Assembly: GCA_031265635.1 (NCBI GenBank)
Contig: JAISCK010000020.1
Span: forward strand, 1 to 6,206
DNA from: Spirochaetaceae bacterium
GTDB lineage: Bacteria; Spirochaetota; Spirochaetia; Treponematales; Breznakiellaceae
Direction: 5' to 3'
DNA: 6,206 nucleotides
Shown: piece after piece, positions 1 to 6,206 of the stretch
Numbering within the stretch: the stretch's first letter is position 1
Layout of the letters: the number at the start of each line of letters is the position of its first letter
Made by a program: the position numbers and the translations under genes
Notes under the pieces: model-generated
What the model saw: only the letters and a program-made list of their open reading frames with translations
Told to the model about the DNA's origin: nothing
Database searches by the model: none

Positions 1-1371
1 CTCATGAAGGGCAGCAGGGATTCGGTGCTTTACGGTTTCCGGGGCGGCCCATCGGGCCTCATAGAAAACCGCGTAACGGTCATCGACGATGAACTCATAA
101 ACCGTTACCGGAACACCGGGGGCTTTGACATCATAGGATCGGGCAGGACCAAGATTGAAACGCCCGAACAGTTTGCCTCGTCGCTGGAGACGATAAAAAA
201 ACTTGAACTCGACGCGGTGGTCATCATAGGAGGCGACGATTCCAATACCAACGCCGCGCTTCTGGCCGAATACTTTCTTGACAAGGGTTCTTCCACCCAG
301 GTCATAGGCTGCCCAAAGACCATAGACGGCGACCTTAAAAACGAGTACGTTGAGGCGTCTTTCGGTTTTGATACCGCGGTAAAAACCTACAGCGAACTTA
401 TCGGTAATATTGAAAGGGATGCCAACAGCGCCAAAAAATACTGGCACTTCATAAAGCTCATGGGCCGCTCGGCAAGCCATATTGCCCTGGAATGCGCCCT
501 CCAGACCCAGCCCAATGTATGTTTCATTTCGGAAGAAGTAGAGGCGAAAAAAATGTCCCTCAGCCAGGTAGTAGAAACCATCTGCGCTTCGGTGGTCAAA
601 CGGGCGGACAAGGGGCTTAACTTCGGCGTGGCGCTCATTCCGGAGGGGCTCATCGAGTTCATCCCTGAAATGAAAATCCTTATCGGGGAACTCAACAATA
701 TCCTGGCCGCCAACGCCGCTGAATTCGGCGACATAATTTCCTTTATCGACCAACTGTACTGGCTGAGTTTCAAACTGACTAAAGGATCGGACAGCTTCTT
801 CAAAAGCCTTCCTCCCGAAATCGCCAAACAGCTTCTCATGGACAGGGACCCCCACGGCAATGTCCAGGTGTCCCGCATCGAAACCGAAAAGCTTCTCATG
901 GGGATGTGCGAGCAGCGTCTGCGGTAGCTGGCGAAACAGGGCGTATACAAGGGCAAGTTCGGCACCCAGTGCCATTTCTTCGGCTATGAGGGACGCTGCG
1001 CCTTCCCCTCGAACTTCGACGCCGACTACTGCTATTCCCTGGGGTTCGGCGCGTTTGTGCTTATCGCGTCGGGACTTTCTGGCTATATTTCGAATATAAG
1101 AAATCTTGTGGCCCCGGCCAGCGAGTGGATAGCCGGCGGCGTTCCCCTGACCATGATGATGAACATGGAACAGCGCCACGGTTCCAGAAAGCCGGTCATC
1201 AAAAAAGCCCTGGTGGAACTGGACGGAAAGCCCTTCAATGCCTTCGCGTCCCAGAGGGAGACCTGGGCGGCTGAAACAAAATTTGTTTTCCCCGGCGCGA
1301 TACAGTATTACGGCCCTCCCGAAGTCTGTGACCAGCCGACCATTACCCTGAAACTGGAGCACCAGGTGTAG
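1..1371 (+). pseudogene. pfp: Pyrophosphate-dependent phosphofructokinase (long form), 5'-truncated by the window edge and interrupted by an in-frame TAG
   Basis: Cytoplasmic glycolytic enzyme: fructose-6-phosphate + PPi to fructose-1,6-bisphosphate + Pi, reversible. Counting from the ATG at 4, the sequence shows GGDDS (residues 76-80; the second Asp replaces the Gly of ATP-dependent enzymes and marks PPi use), PKTIDGD with the catalytic Asp (104-110), MGRSASH (153-159, sugar-phosphate binding) and IPEG (212-215). After the TAG at 925-927 the same frame continues with GYEGR (nt 982-996), GGVPLTMMMNME and a typical C-terminus ending LKLEHQV. Family members of this long type are about 550-570 residues, so roughly 100 N-terminal residues lie left of the window; the ATG at 4 is internal, not the start. 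Apart from the single TAG no frameshift or deletion is visible, so the break is recent, an error, or read through. If termination is complete, the product lacks the GYEGR motif and about 150 C-terminal residues and should be inactive. Family identity is very secure; functional status is not. Confidence 0.93.
925..927 (+). other. Premature in-frame amber codon (TAG) inside pfp
   Basis: TAG follows CGG and precedes CTG, in phase with both the upstream and downstream halves of pfp. It lies in the helical stretch between the DRDPHGNVQVS block (upstream) and the HFFGYEGR block (downstream), a variable part of the family. From memory of treponemal homologues, the aligned residue is polar and often Gln; CAG to TAG would be one C-to-T change, but I could not check this. 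A C directly after the stop is generally regarded as a relatively weak termination context. No Met codon follows in frame until 1153, and the GTG at 1057 lacks a convincing ribosome binding site, so separate translation of the distal half is unlikely. Confidence 0.9.
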
Positions 1372-1376
1372 GGAGG
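1371..1376 (+). promoter_or_regulatory. Shine-Dalgarno of the DUF2339 gene
   Basis: GGGAGG sits 7 nt before the ATG at 1384 and shares its first G with the TAG stop of pfp. With only 12 nt between the genes there is no room for a terminator plus promoter, so the downstream genes are probably co-transcribed with pfp. Confidence 0.75.
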
Positions 1377-1383
1377 CGCGCCT

Positions 1384-4248
1384 ATGGAAGCGGTTGTTCT
1401 GATTGTTCTGATCGTCCTTGGGGCTCTTATGTACGCCGTCCTGGGCACGGCGTTTCTTTTTGGAAGGACCAGGGAACAAAAGGAACAGCTTGAAGAGTTT
1501 CAAGAGCGCCTGTCCCTGCTTGAACGTGAAATCAGAACGCATAACGGGCCTTCCGTTCAGCCCGGCACAGCCGAGCCTGTAGCGGAGTCTCCGCCATTCC
1601 CGCCCGGCGTCCCCGCCGTGTATGAAGAGCCTGATGCGATAGATGTGGCCGTGGCAGATGCGGTTGCGGCAGAAACGGCCGTGCCGAGTGTTGCCGCGAC
1701 AGAAACAGTTGCGCCAGGTGCGGCCGTGATAGAAACGATTGCGGCAGAGGCAACCACAACAGAAGCGGCTAAAGCCGGGGCGGAAAAGAGCGAACCGGCC
1801 CTCTGGAATTCACTTAAAAATTTTATAAGGGGCGGCAATCTCTGGGTCTCAGGCGGCGTGGTTCTGATTTTCATAGCCCTGGCCCTGCTTTTTACCTACA
1901 TGGCGCGGCGGGGTTATATCACTGTTGAAATGCGCATAACCGGCGCGGCCCTTCTGGGCCTGGTCATGACTGTATGCGGCTGGATATTCAGAAAAAAGCG
2001 CCCTCTGTATTTTCTGGTGCTGCAGGGAGGCGGCATAGGCATACTGTACCTTTGCGTATACGCCGCGTCGAGGCTCCTGCCCTATGTTACCCCGCCTCTG
2101 ACCCTCATTCTCATGAGCCTTTTGCTACCCCCGGCCATAGTCCTGGCCCTGCTCCAGAGTTCCCAGCCCCTGGCCCTTTTCGGCTTTCTTGGGGGTTTTG
2201 CCGCCCCGCTGCTCTTAAACGCGGAAACAGGGAGCCATATCGTTCTTTTTTCGTATTACGCCGTTCTTGACCTCGCGGTGTTCGTCATCGTGTTTTTTAC
2301 GTTCTGGCGCGGTTTAAGCTGCCTTGCCTTTCTCGCCACCTTTGTTTCCGCCTCGGTCTGGGTATTCGCGTCCTACAGGAACGAACTTTTCATGACCGTG
2401 GAGCCCTTTATATGTTTCTACTTCATTCTCTTTACCCTTATGGGCCTGGGAACCGGAGGTAGAAAGGGCTTTTCCCTAAAGCGCTACCTTGACATACCGG
2501 TTGCCGCGGGAACGCCCCTGGCGGTTCTCCTCCTCCACTGGCGCATACTCAGGGGAATAAGCGGGGGTTATGCGTGGAGCTGCATAGCGTTTGGCGCGCT
2601 GTACCTCCTGCTTTCGGTCATTGTCAGGAAGAGGCGGGGAGAAGGAATGAGGCTTCTTTCCGAAGCGTACCTGGCGTCTTCCGTGTTTTTGGCAAACCTG
2701 GCTATACCTCTGGAATTGACGGCACGGCTTACCATGACGCTATGGGCTGGTGAAGGCGCCCTGCTTTATTACCTGGGCGTAAGGCTGCGGGACAGGAGGG
2801 TAAAGGCCGCGGGCCTCATCGTCTACGCGGCTTCGATAATAGCCTTCTTGTGCGAAGACCGCGCCGCGGCCGGCGCGTTCCTGCGAAATCCCGGTTTTCT
2901 CGGCCCCCTGATCATAGCCCTGGCCGCCCTGGTCATGGCGCTTTCTGACCCCGCGCCGGGAACAGCCGTCCCGGACAAGGTACAGGACAACGAAACAAAC
3001 TATTTCAAAACCGGAAAGGGTTCGGAAGCGGCGCCTTCTTTCTGGGATCTTGTTCCCCGCGTACTCATACCCTGGGGCCTCGTCTGGTGGTTTGCCGCCT
3101 GGGGTCTGGAAATGTACCGCTCTGTAAGCGATCCCGCGCCGGCCTTTTTTATCCTTGCCTCGGCGAGCGCCCTGGTCTTTTTCTTTGCGGGCCGCGTTTT
3201 CAGCGCCCCCCTCCTCTTTCTCGGCGTCACGTCGGCCCCTGTCATCGCGTCCTGTTCCGTGCTGGGAGTGTTCTTCTACGGCCTTGTGTATGCCGCCGAA
3301 ACTGACATCCAGTCGCTGTGGAACTATAATTTTTTCCGGGGGCTTTCAGGCGTAGCGTGGCTGTGCTTTGCCCTTTCCCAGGGCCTCCTGCTGTACCTTT
3401 CAGGCAGAAAAACGCGGGCCTTTCCCGGCGGGCCGGGACTCCGCGCCTCGTGGACCCTGATCTGCCTCCTCTGCTTCTGCGCTGCCCTAAGTTCATCAGG
3501 AAGGGCCTTTACCGAAAGCCGGGGGCTTTCACCGTCATGGACCAGCTTTGCCGGCATACTGCCTGTCTTTGCTTTTCTTGTCGTATCGCTTTCTCTGGAA
3601 AGTAAAATGAAAGGCGCTGCCCTTTCCTATAGAAAGCTCATCTTCTTCGTGTTCCCCCTGGTCCTTTTCTGCGCGGCGGGGCTGTGGTTTCTGGTAACTC
3701 TGTTTCTGCCGGGAGATCCCCATCCCCTCCCCTTCTACCTGCCCCTGCTTAATCCCCTGGAACTGGAACAGGCTTTCTGTATCATGGCCCTTGTTTTCTG
3801 GCGTTTCAAATTCCGTTCCTTCAAAGACATTCCGGGACCGTCGTTGCGTCTAACGGTAATCCTTGTTGACCTTATGGTCTTTCTTTGGCTTAACGCCATG
3901 CTCTGGAGGAGCGTACATTTCCTTGGCGGCCTTCCCTGGCGCGGCATAGGCGGCGATGACATATACCGCCTGTGCCTCTTCCTGCTCTGGGGAATCTACG
4001 GCATAGGCCACATCATCACGGGGAACAGAAAAGCGTCGCGGCGTTTATGGATAGCGGGAGCGGCCCTTACCGTCTGTGCCGTACTCAAGCTCCTGCTCAT
4101 TGACCTTGCCGAAACGGGAACCCTTATACGCATCGCTTCTTTTTTCATCGCGGGTATACTGTTCCTTATCATAGGCTGGGCCGCGCCGCTGCCTCCGTCC
4201 GCAAAGGCAGCGGAGGCAAAGGAGCTTTCCGGTGAAAAGGAACAGTAA
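1384..4248 (+). CDS. DUF2339 family polytopic inner-membrane protein
   Basis: 954 residues, function unknown. N-terminal membrane helix (about 3-26), charged coiled-coil segment (28-52), then a Pro/Ala/Val/Thr-rich linker (55-138) containing a five-unit decapeptide repeat. From about 150 to 933 the protein is almost entirely hydrophobic, with roughly 25 predicted membrane segments by eye. Family hallmarks: GGNLWVSGGVVLIFIAL (150-166), LQGGGIGILYL (213-223), LFGFLGGFAAPLL (265-277) followed by LFSYYAVLDL (288-297), WAGEGALLYYLG (454-465), NPLEL (790-794), and a C-terminal pair of helices around KLLLIDLAETG (902-912) ending in APLPP (934-938). A hydrophilic loop at about 521-555 splits the membrane part. 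A strong ribosome binding site supports the ATG at 1384. The next gene overlaps the 3' end by 17 nt and encodes a DUF3999 protein, a partner family often found beside DUF2339. Family call is strong; any role (envelope assembly or transport) would be speculation. Confidence 0.9.
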   Translation: MEAVVLIVLIVLGALMYAVLGTAFLFGRTREQKEQLEEFQERLSLLEREIRTHNGPSVQPGTAEPVAESPPFPPGVPAVYEEPDAIDVAVADAVAAETAVPSVAATETVAPGAAVIETIAAEATTTEAAKAGAEKSEPALWNSLKNFIRGGNLWVSGGVVLIFIALALLFTYMARRGYITVEMRITGAALLGLVMTVCGWIFRKKRPLYFLVLQGGGIGILYLCVYAASRLLPYVTPPLTLILMSLLLPPAIVLALLQSSQPLALFGFLGGFAAPLLLNAETGSHIVLFSYYAVLDLAVFVIVFFTFWRGLSCLAFLATFVSASVWVFASYRNELFMTVEPFICFYFILFTLMGLGTGGRKGFSLKRYLDIPVAAGTPLAVLLLHWRILRGISGGYAWSCIAFGALYLLLSVIVRKRRGEGMRLLSEAYLASSVFLANLAIPLELTARLTMTLWAGEGALLYYLGVRLRDRRVKAAGLIVYAASIIAFLCEDRAAAGAFLRNPGFLGPLIIALAALVMALSDPAPGTAVPDKVQDNETNYFKTGKGSEAAPSFWDLVPRVLIPWGLVWWFAAWGLEMYRSVSDPAPAFFILASASALVFFFAGRVFSAPLLFLGVTSAPVIASCSVLGVFFYGLVYAAETDIQSLWNYNFFRGLSGVAWLCFALSQGLLLYLSGRKTRAFPGGPGLRASWTLICLLCFCAALSSSGRAFTESRGLSPSWTSFAGILPVFAFLVVSLSLESKMKGAALSYRKLIFFVFPLVLFCAAGLWFLVTLFLPGDPHPLPFYLPLLNPLELEQAFCIMALVFWRFKFRSFKDIPGPSLRLTVILVDLMVFLWLNAMLWRSVHFLGGLPWRGIGGDDIYRLCLFLLWGIYGIGHIITGNRKASRRLWIAGAALTVCAVLKLLLIDLAETGTLIRIASFFIAGILFLIIGWAAPLPPSAKAAEAKELSGEKEQ
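1642..1791 (+). repeat. Degenerate 30-bp tandem repeat encoding five decapeptides in the DUF2339 linker
   Basis: The motif AGAAAC recurs at 1671, 1701 and 1731, with AGAAGC at 1761 and a weaker AGATGT at 1641: an exact 30-nt period. In protein, units begin at residues 87, 97, 107, 117 and 127, three of them with Glu-Thr then Ala/Val/Ile-rich residues (ETAVPSVAAT, ETVAPGAAVI, ETIAAEATTT); the first (DVAVADAVAA) and last (EAAKAGAEKS) are more diverged. The unit length keeps the reading frame. Neighbouring central units share about two thirds of their bases. It forms a probably disordered spacer between the N-terminal anchor/coiled coil and the membrane core. Confidence 0.8.
4186..4218 (+). other. 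Two mutually exclusive short hairpins just before the DUF3999 ribosome binding site
   Basis: A perfect 9-bp inverted repeat pairs CCGCTGCCT (4186-4194) with AGGCAGCGG (4205-4213). An alternative 8-bp one pairs TGCCTCCG (4190-4197) with CGGAGGCA (4211-4218). They share bases, so only one can form at a time; the second reaches the first A of the Shine-Dalgarno. The segment also encodes the C-terminal tail of the DUF2339 protein, so the pairing may be incidental to Ala/Pro/Glu codons in GC-rich DNA. Confidence 0.4.
4218..4224 (+). promoter_or_regulatory. Shine-Dalgarno deciding the GTG start of the DUF3999 gene
   Basis: AAAGGAG lies inside the end of the DUF2339 gene, 7 nt before the GTG at 4232. 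The next in-frame Met (ATG at 4385) would remove the signal peptide and conserved N-terminal strands, so the GTG is the credible start. The 17-nt overlap suggests translational coupling. Confidence 0.75.
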
Positions 4249-5593
4249 GCCCCGCCCCGCGACGCTTCTTCTTGCGTTATGGGGAATTTTTGCCCGCCAG
4301 GGTCTTTGGGGTCAGGAACAGCGCATACCCGGTCCCGGAGACTTCGGCGCCACGCTGGAAATTTCGGGCAGGGAAGGAAGCCTCATGATCCTCGAACTTC
4401 CTGAAACAGTCTACCGCCGCGCTGAACGGCAGGACCTGGGGGACCTGCGGGTGTTTGACTCTGACGGCGCTCCGGTTCCCTTTCTTATAGTTCCGCCCGC
4501 TCCGGTACAATATACCCCGCCGCCCCTTGAGCTTCCCTTTTTTATATGGAAGGAAAACGCCCCGCCCCGGGAAGCCGATATAGAAATTAACGCGGCGGGG
4601 ACGGTAATACGGATTACCGGCTCCGGGATTTCCGGGACGGCGGAAACCGGAACGGCCTCCGGGGAACGGGAAGGGCCGGAAAGTTATATCCTTGATCTCC
4701 ATGAACTCTTTCCTGTTCCGGCATCTCTCAGTCTCAATTTTGAAGAAGGGAATTTTTCCTGCCAGGCGGAACTTTTTTTCGCCCGGAAGCTCGGCGACTG
4801 GCGCGGCGCCGGGGTTCAGCCCCTTGCCCGGTACAGCTCAAGCGACGGCAGCCGCGTGGAGCGGACGGTTCTGGAACTCCCAGAGGCCGAAAGCAGTTAT
4901 CTGCTCATCAGCATCAGGGGGAACGCGCCCCGCCTCAAAACCGTTACGGCTGAATTCAAAAGTATTGAGATGCCGGGTAAAATCAGGGAAAGCCGCGTTC
5001 AGGGAAGGCTCTCGGAAAACAACAGGGAAGCGTTTTTTGACGCCGGCGCTTTTTATCCGCTGCGCTCCGTGGACTTTACGCCCGGCGGACCTGATTTCCT
5101 CAATGTAGAAATTTCAAGCCGTTTCCGCGAAAATGAAAGCTGGCATTATGAAACCAGCGGGCTTCTTTATATGTTTACCAGTGAGGGAAGGGTTCACCGG
5201 AACAAGCCCTTTACGCTCGTTTCCCCGGCGCCGTTCTGGCGTCTTGTTCTCCGGGGCGAAGTGTCCTTTGCCTCTCCCCCTGAACTGATACTGCAATGGG
5301 AAGCGAAGGAACTTGTCTTTCTGGGAAAAGGCAGGGGACCCTGGACACTGGCTTACGGAAACGCCAACATAGGCCCCCCGCCCGATACCCTTGCTTCCGG
5401 GGCCATCCAGGGCGAACTCTTTGAGGCTTGGGTCAGCGGGGAAGAACAGTACCGGGGAAGGCAGGGAGAAACCGCCCCGAAAACAGATTACCAGCCATGG
5501 CTGCTCTGGGGAAGCCTCGCGGCCTCAGCGCTTGTCCTTACCGGATTGGCCGTCTATACAGGACGGTCCATGTTGAAACAGAAGGAGAAATAA
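4232..5593 (+). CDS. DUF3999 family exported, membrane-anchored protein
   Basis: 453 residues starting at GTG. A basic N-region (KRNSKPR), a hydrophobic core (ATLLLALWGIF, 10-20) and a likely cleavage near WG|QE (27-28) form a signal peptide. The body is beta-rich and soluble, followed by one membrane helix at about 423-441 and a short basic tail, giving a periplasmic domain anchored from its C-terminus. DUF3999 features: LPETVYRRAERQDLGDLRVF (56-75) with DSDGAPVPF after it, FYPLRSVDF (274-282), the Pro-containing SPAPFWRLVLRG block (330-341), and LVFLGKGRGPWTLAYGNA (361-378), the family's most recognisable segment. Residues about 134-149 are a Gly/Thr/Glu-rich low-complexity loop. It overlaps the DUF2339 gene upstream and the next gene starts on the final A of its TAA. 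DUF3999 genes commonly follow DUF2339 genes, which supports a physical or functional pairing; the biochemical role is unknown. Confidence 0.88.
   Translation: MKRNSKPRPATLLLALWGIFARQGLWGQEQRIPGPGDFGATLEISGREGSLMILELPETVYRRAERQDLGDLRVFDSDGAPVPFLIVPPAPVQYTPPPLELPFFIWKENAPPREADIEINAAGTVIRITGSGISGTAETGTASGEREGPESYILDLHELFPVPASLSLNFEEGNFSCQAELFFARKLGDWRGAGVQPLARYSSSDGSRVERTVLELPEAESSYLLISIRGNAPRLKTVTAEFKSIEMPGKIRESRVQGRLSENNREAFFDAGAFYPLRSVDFTPGGPDFLNVEISSRFRENESWHYETSGLLYMFTSEGRVHRNKPFTLVSPAPFWRLVLRGEVSFASPPELILQWEAKELVFLGKGRGPWTLAYGNANIGPPPDTLASGAIQGELFEAWVSGEEQYRGRQGETAPKTDYQPWLLWGSLAASALVLTGLAVYTGRSMLKQKEK
5581..5587 (+). promoter_or_regulatory. Shine-Dalgarno of the 3'-terminal exported-protein gene
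   Basis: GAAGGAG ends 5 nt before the ATG at 5593, within the last codons of the DUF3999 gene. Stop and start share a base (TAATG), so termination and re-initiation are probably coupled. Confidence 0.75.
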
Positions 5594-6206
5594 TGAATTC
5601 ATGGAAAACACTGCCGCCTGTCCTGGCGGCGCTGCCTTTTTTAGCCGTTATGCCGGCCTTTGCCCAGACGCCTGACGGGGACCTTGCTTTAAGAAAAATC
5701 AGCCTCTTTTCTTCGGGAGTCGGCTATTTTGAACATTCGGGGAGCATTCAGGATAACGGGGAAATCGTTCTCCCCTTCAACCTTGACGCGATAAACGACG
5801 CCCTTAAATCCCTGGTGATTCAGGATCCGGGATCGGGAGACGCTACTCCCTCGGTACTCTACGCCTCGGAAACAACCCTTGAGCGCACCCTGAAAAGCCT
5901 CAGCATAGATCTTTCCGGAAATCCCGGCGCGGCACAGATACTCGGCAGCCTTAAAGGGGCGGAACTGGAACTGAGAGCGCCCGATGTCATACGGGGCCGC
6001 GTGCTGGGCGTCGAATACCGGCCCGTGACCCAGGCCCGGAATGAGGAACAACAGGTACAGGAACCCTGGCTTTCCATTCTTACGCCCCAGGGCATACAGA
6101 TGCTGGCCCTGCGGGAAATCAGTTCCTTCTCGTTTACCGACCCGGCGGTTCAGGCCGATCTTGTACGGGCCCTTGACCTCATCAGGGATTCCCGGAGCAG
6201 CGACGC
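5593..6206 (+). CDS. Exported protein, DUF4139-like (mucoidy-inhibitor-related), 3' end beyond the window
   Basis: 204 codons are visible and the frame is open to the right edge. A signal peptide (MNSWKTLPPVLAALPFLAVM, then PAFA|Q) predicts cleavage after residue 24, with no lipobox Cys, so the mature protein is likely periplasmic or outer-membrane associated. The mature start reads ALRKISLFSSGVGYFEHSG, followed by LPFNLDAINDALKSLVI, TLERTLKSLSIDLSGNPG and RGRVLGVEYRP. The 'SGVGYFE... NDALKSL' pattern matches the N-terminal part of proteins usually annotated as DUF4139-containing in spirochaetes and other phyla; the DUF4139 domain itself would lie downstream and is not seen here. The ATG overlaps the upstream stop and has a good ribosome binding site. 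A GCCGCC/GGCGGC hairpin followed by six T's lies inside the signal-peptide region. Gene reality is near certain; the family name is moderately secure and the function unknown. Confidence 0.82.
   Translation, partial: MNSWKTLPPVLAALPFLAVMPAFAQTPDGDLALRKISLFSSGVGYFEHSGSIQDNGEIVLPFNLDAINDALKSLVIQDPGSGDATPSVLYASETTLERTLKSLSIDLSGNPGAAQILGSLKGAELELRAPDVIRGRVLGVEYRPVTQARNEEQQVQEPWLSILTPQGIQMLALREISSFSFTDPAVQADLVRALDLIRDSRSSD

Noticed and set aside
831..901. Direct repeat of an 11-mer (GCTTCTCATGG) at 831 and 891
   Set aside because: Both copies encode Leu-Leu-Met in the same frame within conserved PFP blocks; two short copies 60 nt apart are explained by codon use.
925..927. Selenocysteine or programmed frameshift as explanation of the pfp break
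   Set aside because: Selenocysteine uses TGA, not TAG, and both halves are in the same frame, so no frameshift is involved.
387..965. 192-codon open frame on the minus strand inside pfp
   Set aside because: It lies wholly antisense to a well-conserved coding region and resembles no protein I know; long antisense frames are common opposite GC-rich genes.
1057..1371. Independent small gene starting at GTG 1057
   Set aside because: It is simply the C-terminal part of pfp in the same frame after the TAG; there is no convincing ribosome binding site and conserved PFP sequence begins well before the GTG.
1375..1382. Perfect 8-bp palindrome GGCGCGCC in the pfp-DUF2339 gap
   Set aside because: Too short and GC-only in GC-rich DNA to suggest an operator; it has no loop and no second copy was noticed.
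1532..1874. Two minus-strand open frames across the linker repeat
   Set aside because: Their Ala/Ser/Pro or His/Leu/Pro-rich periodic translations are the mirror of the 30-bp repeat in the sense gene.
4277..4702. 141-codon minus-strand frame opposite the DUF3999 gene
   Set aside because: Low-complexity Gly/Arg/Pro-rich translation with no family resemblance, antisense to a recognisable gene.

Overview
The window is a compact, one-direction stretch (all genes on +, gaps of 12 nt or less) with GC in the mid-50s percent by eye. The first gene closely resembles the long-form pyrophosphate-dependent phosphofructokinase of treponemes. The last gene opens with a sequence block I associate with spirochaete exported proteins. 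With the GC level and the frequent ATA (Ile) and AGG (Arg) codons, this suggests a higher-GC spirochaete of the Treponema group, such as a gut-associated lineage, rather than T. pallidum. This placement is inference; no marker gene is present.

Layout. 1-1371: 3' three quarters of pfp, cut at the left edge and interrupted by an in-frame TAG at 925-927. The remaining protein continues in the same frame, with the family's sugar-phosphate motif intact, to a second TAG at 1369-1371. 1384-4248: a 954-residue polytopic membrane protein of the DUF2339 family with an N-terminal anchor, a coiled coil and a linker built of a ten-residue tandem repeat. 4232-5593: a DUF3999-family exported protein with a signal peptide and one C-terminal membrane helix, overlapping the previous gene by 17 nt. 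5593-6206 (runs off the right edge): a signal-peptide protein resembling DUF4139-type proteins, starting on the last base of the previous stop codon. Good Shine-Dalgarno sequences precede the three downstream genes. No tRNA, rRNA, CRISPR, insertion sequence, or convincing promoter or terminator was seen, and no gene-free stretch longer than 12 nt exists.

How the parts fit. The three downstream genes encode a many-pass inner-membrane protein, a membrane-anchored periplasmic protein and an exported protein, arranged with translational overlaps. This looks like one envelope module of unknown function. The DUF2339-DUF3999 pairing is known from other bacteria; the third member is the less familiar part. 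The pfp gene is probably co-transcribed with them, but a functional link is not evident.

The points most worth a second look are the premature TAG in an otherwise conserved glycolytic enzyme, the tandem decapeptide linker in the DUF2339 protein, and the envelope module itself.
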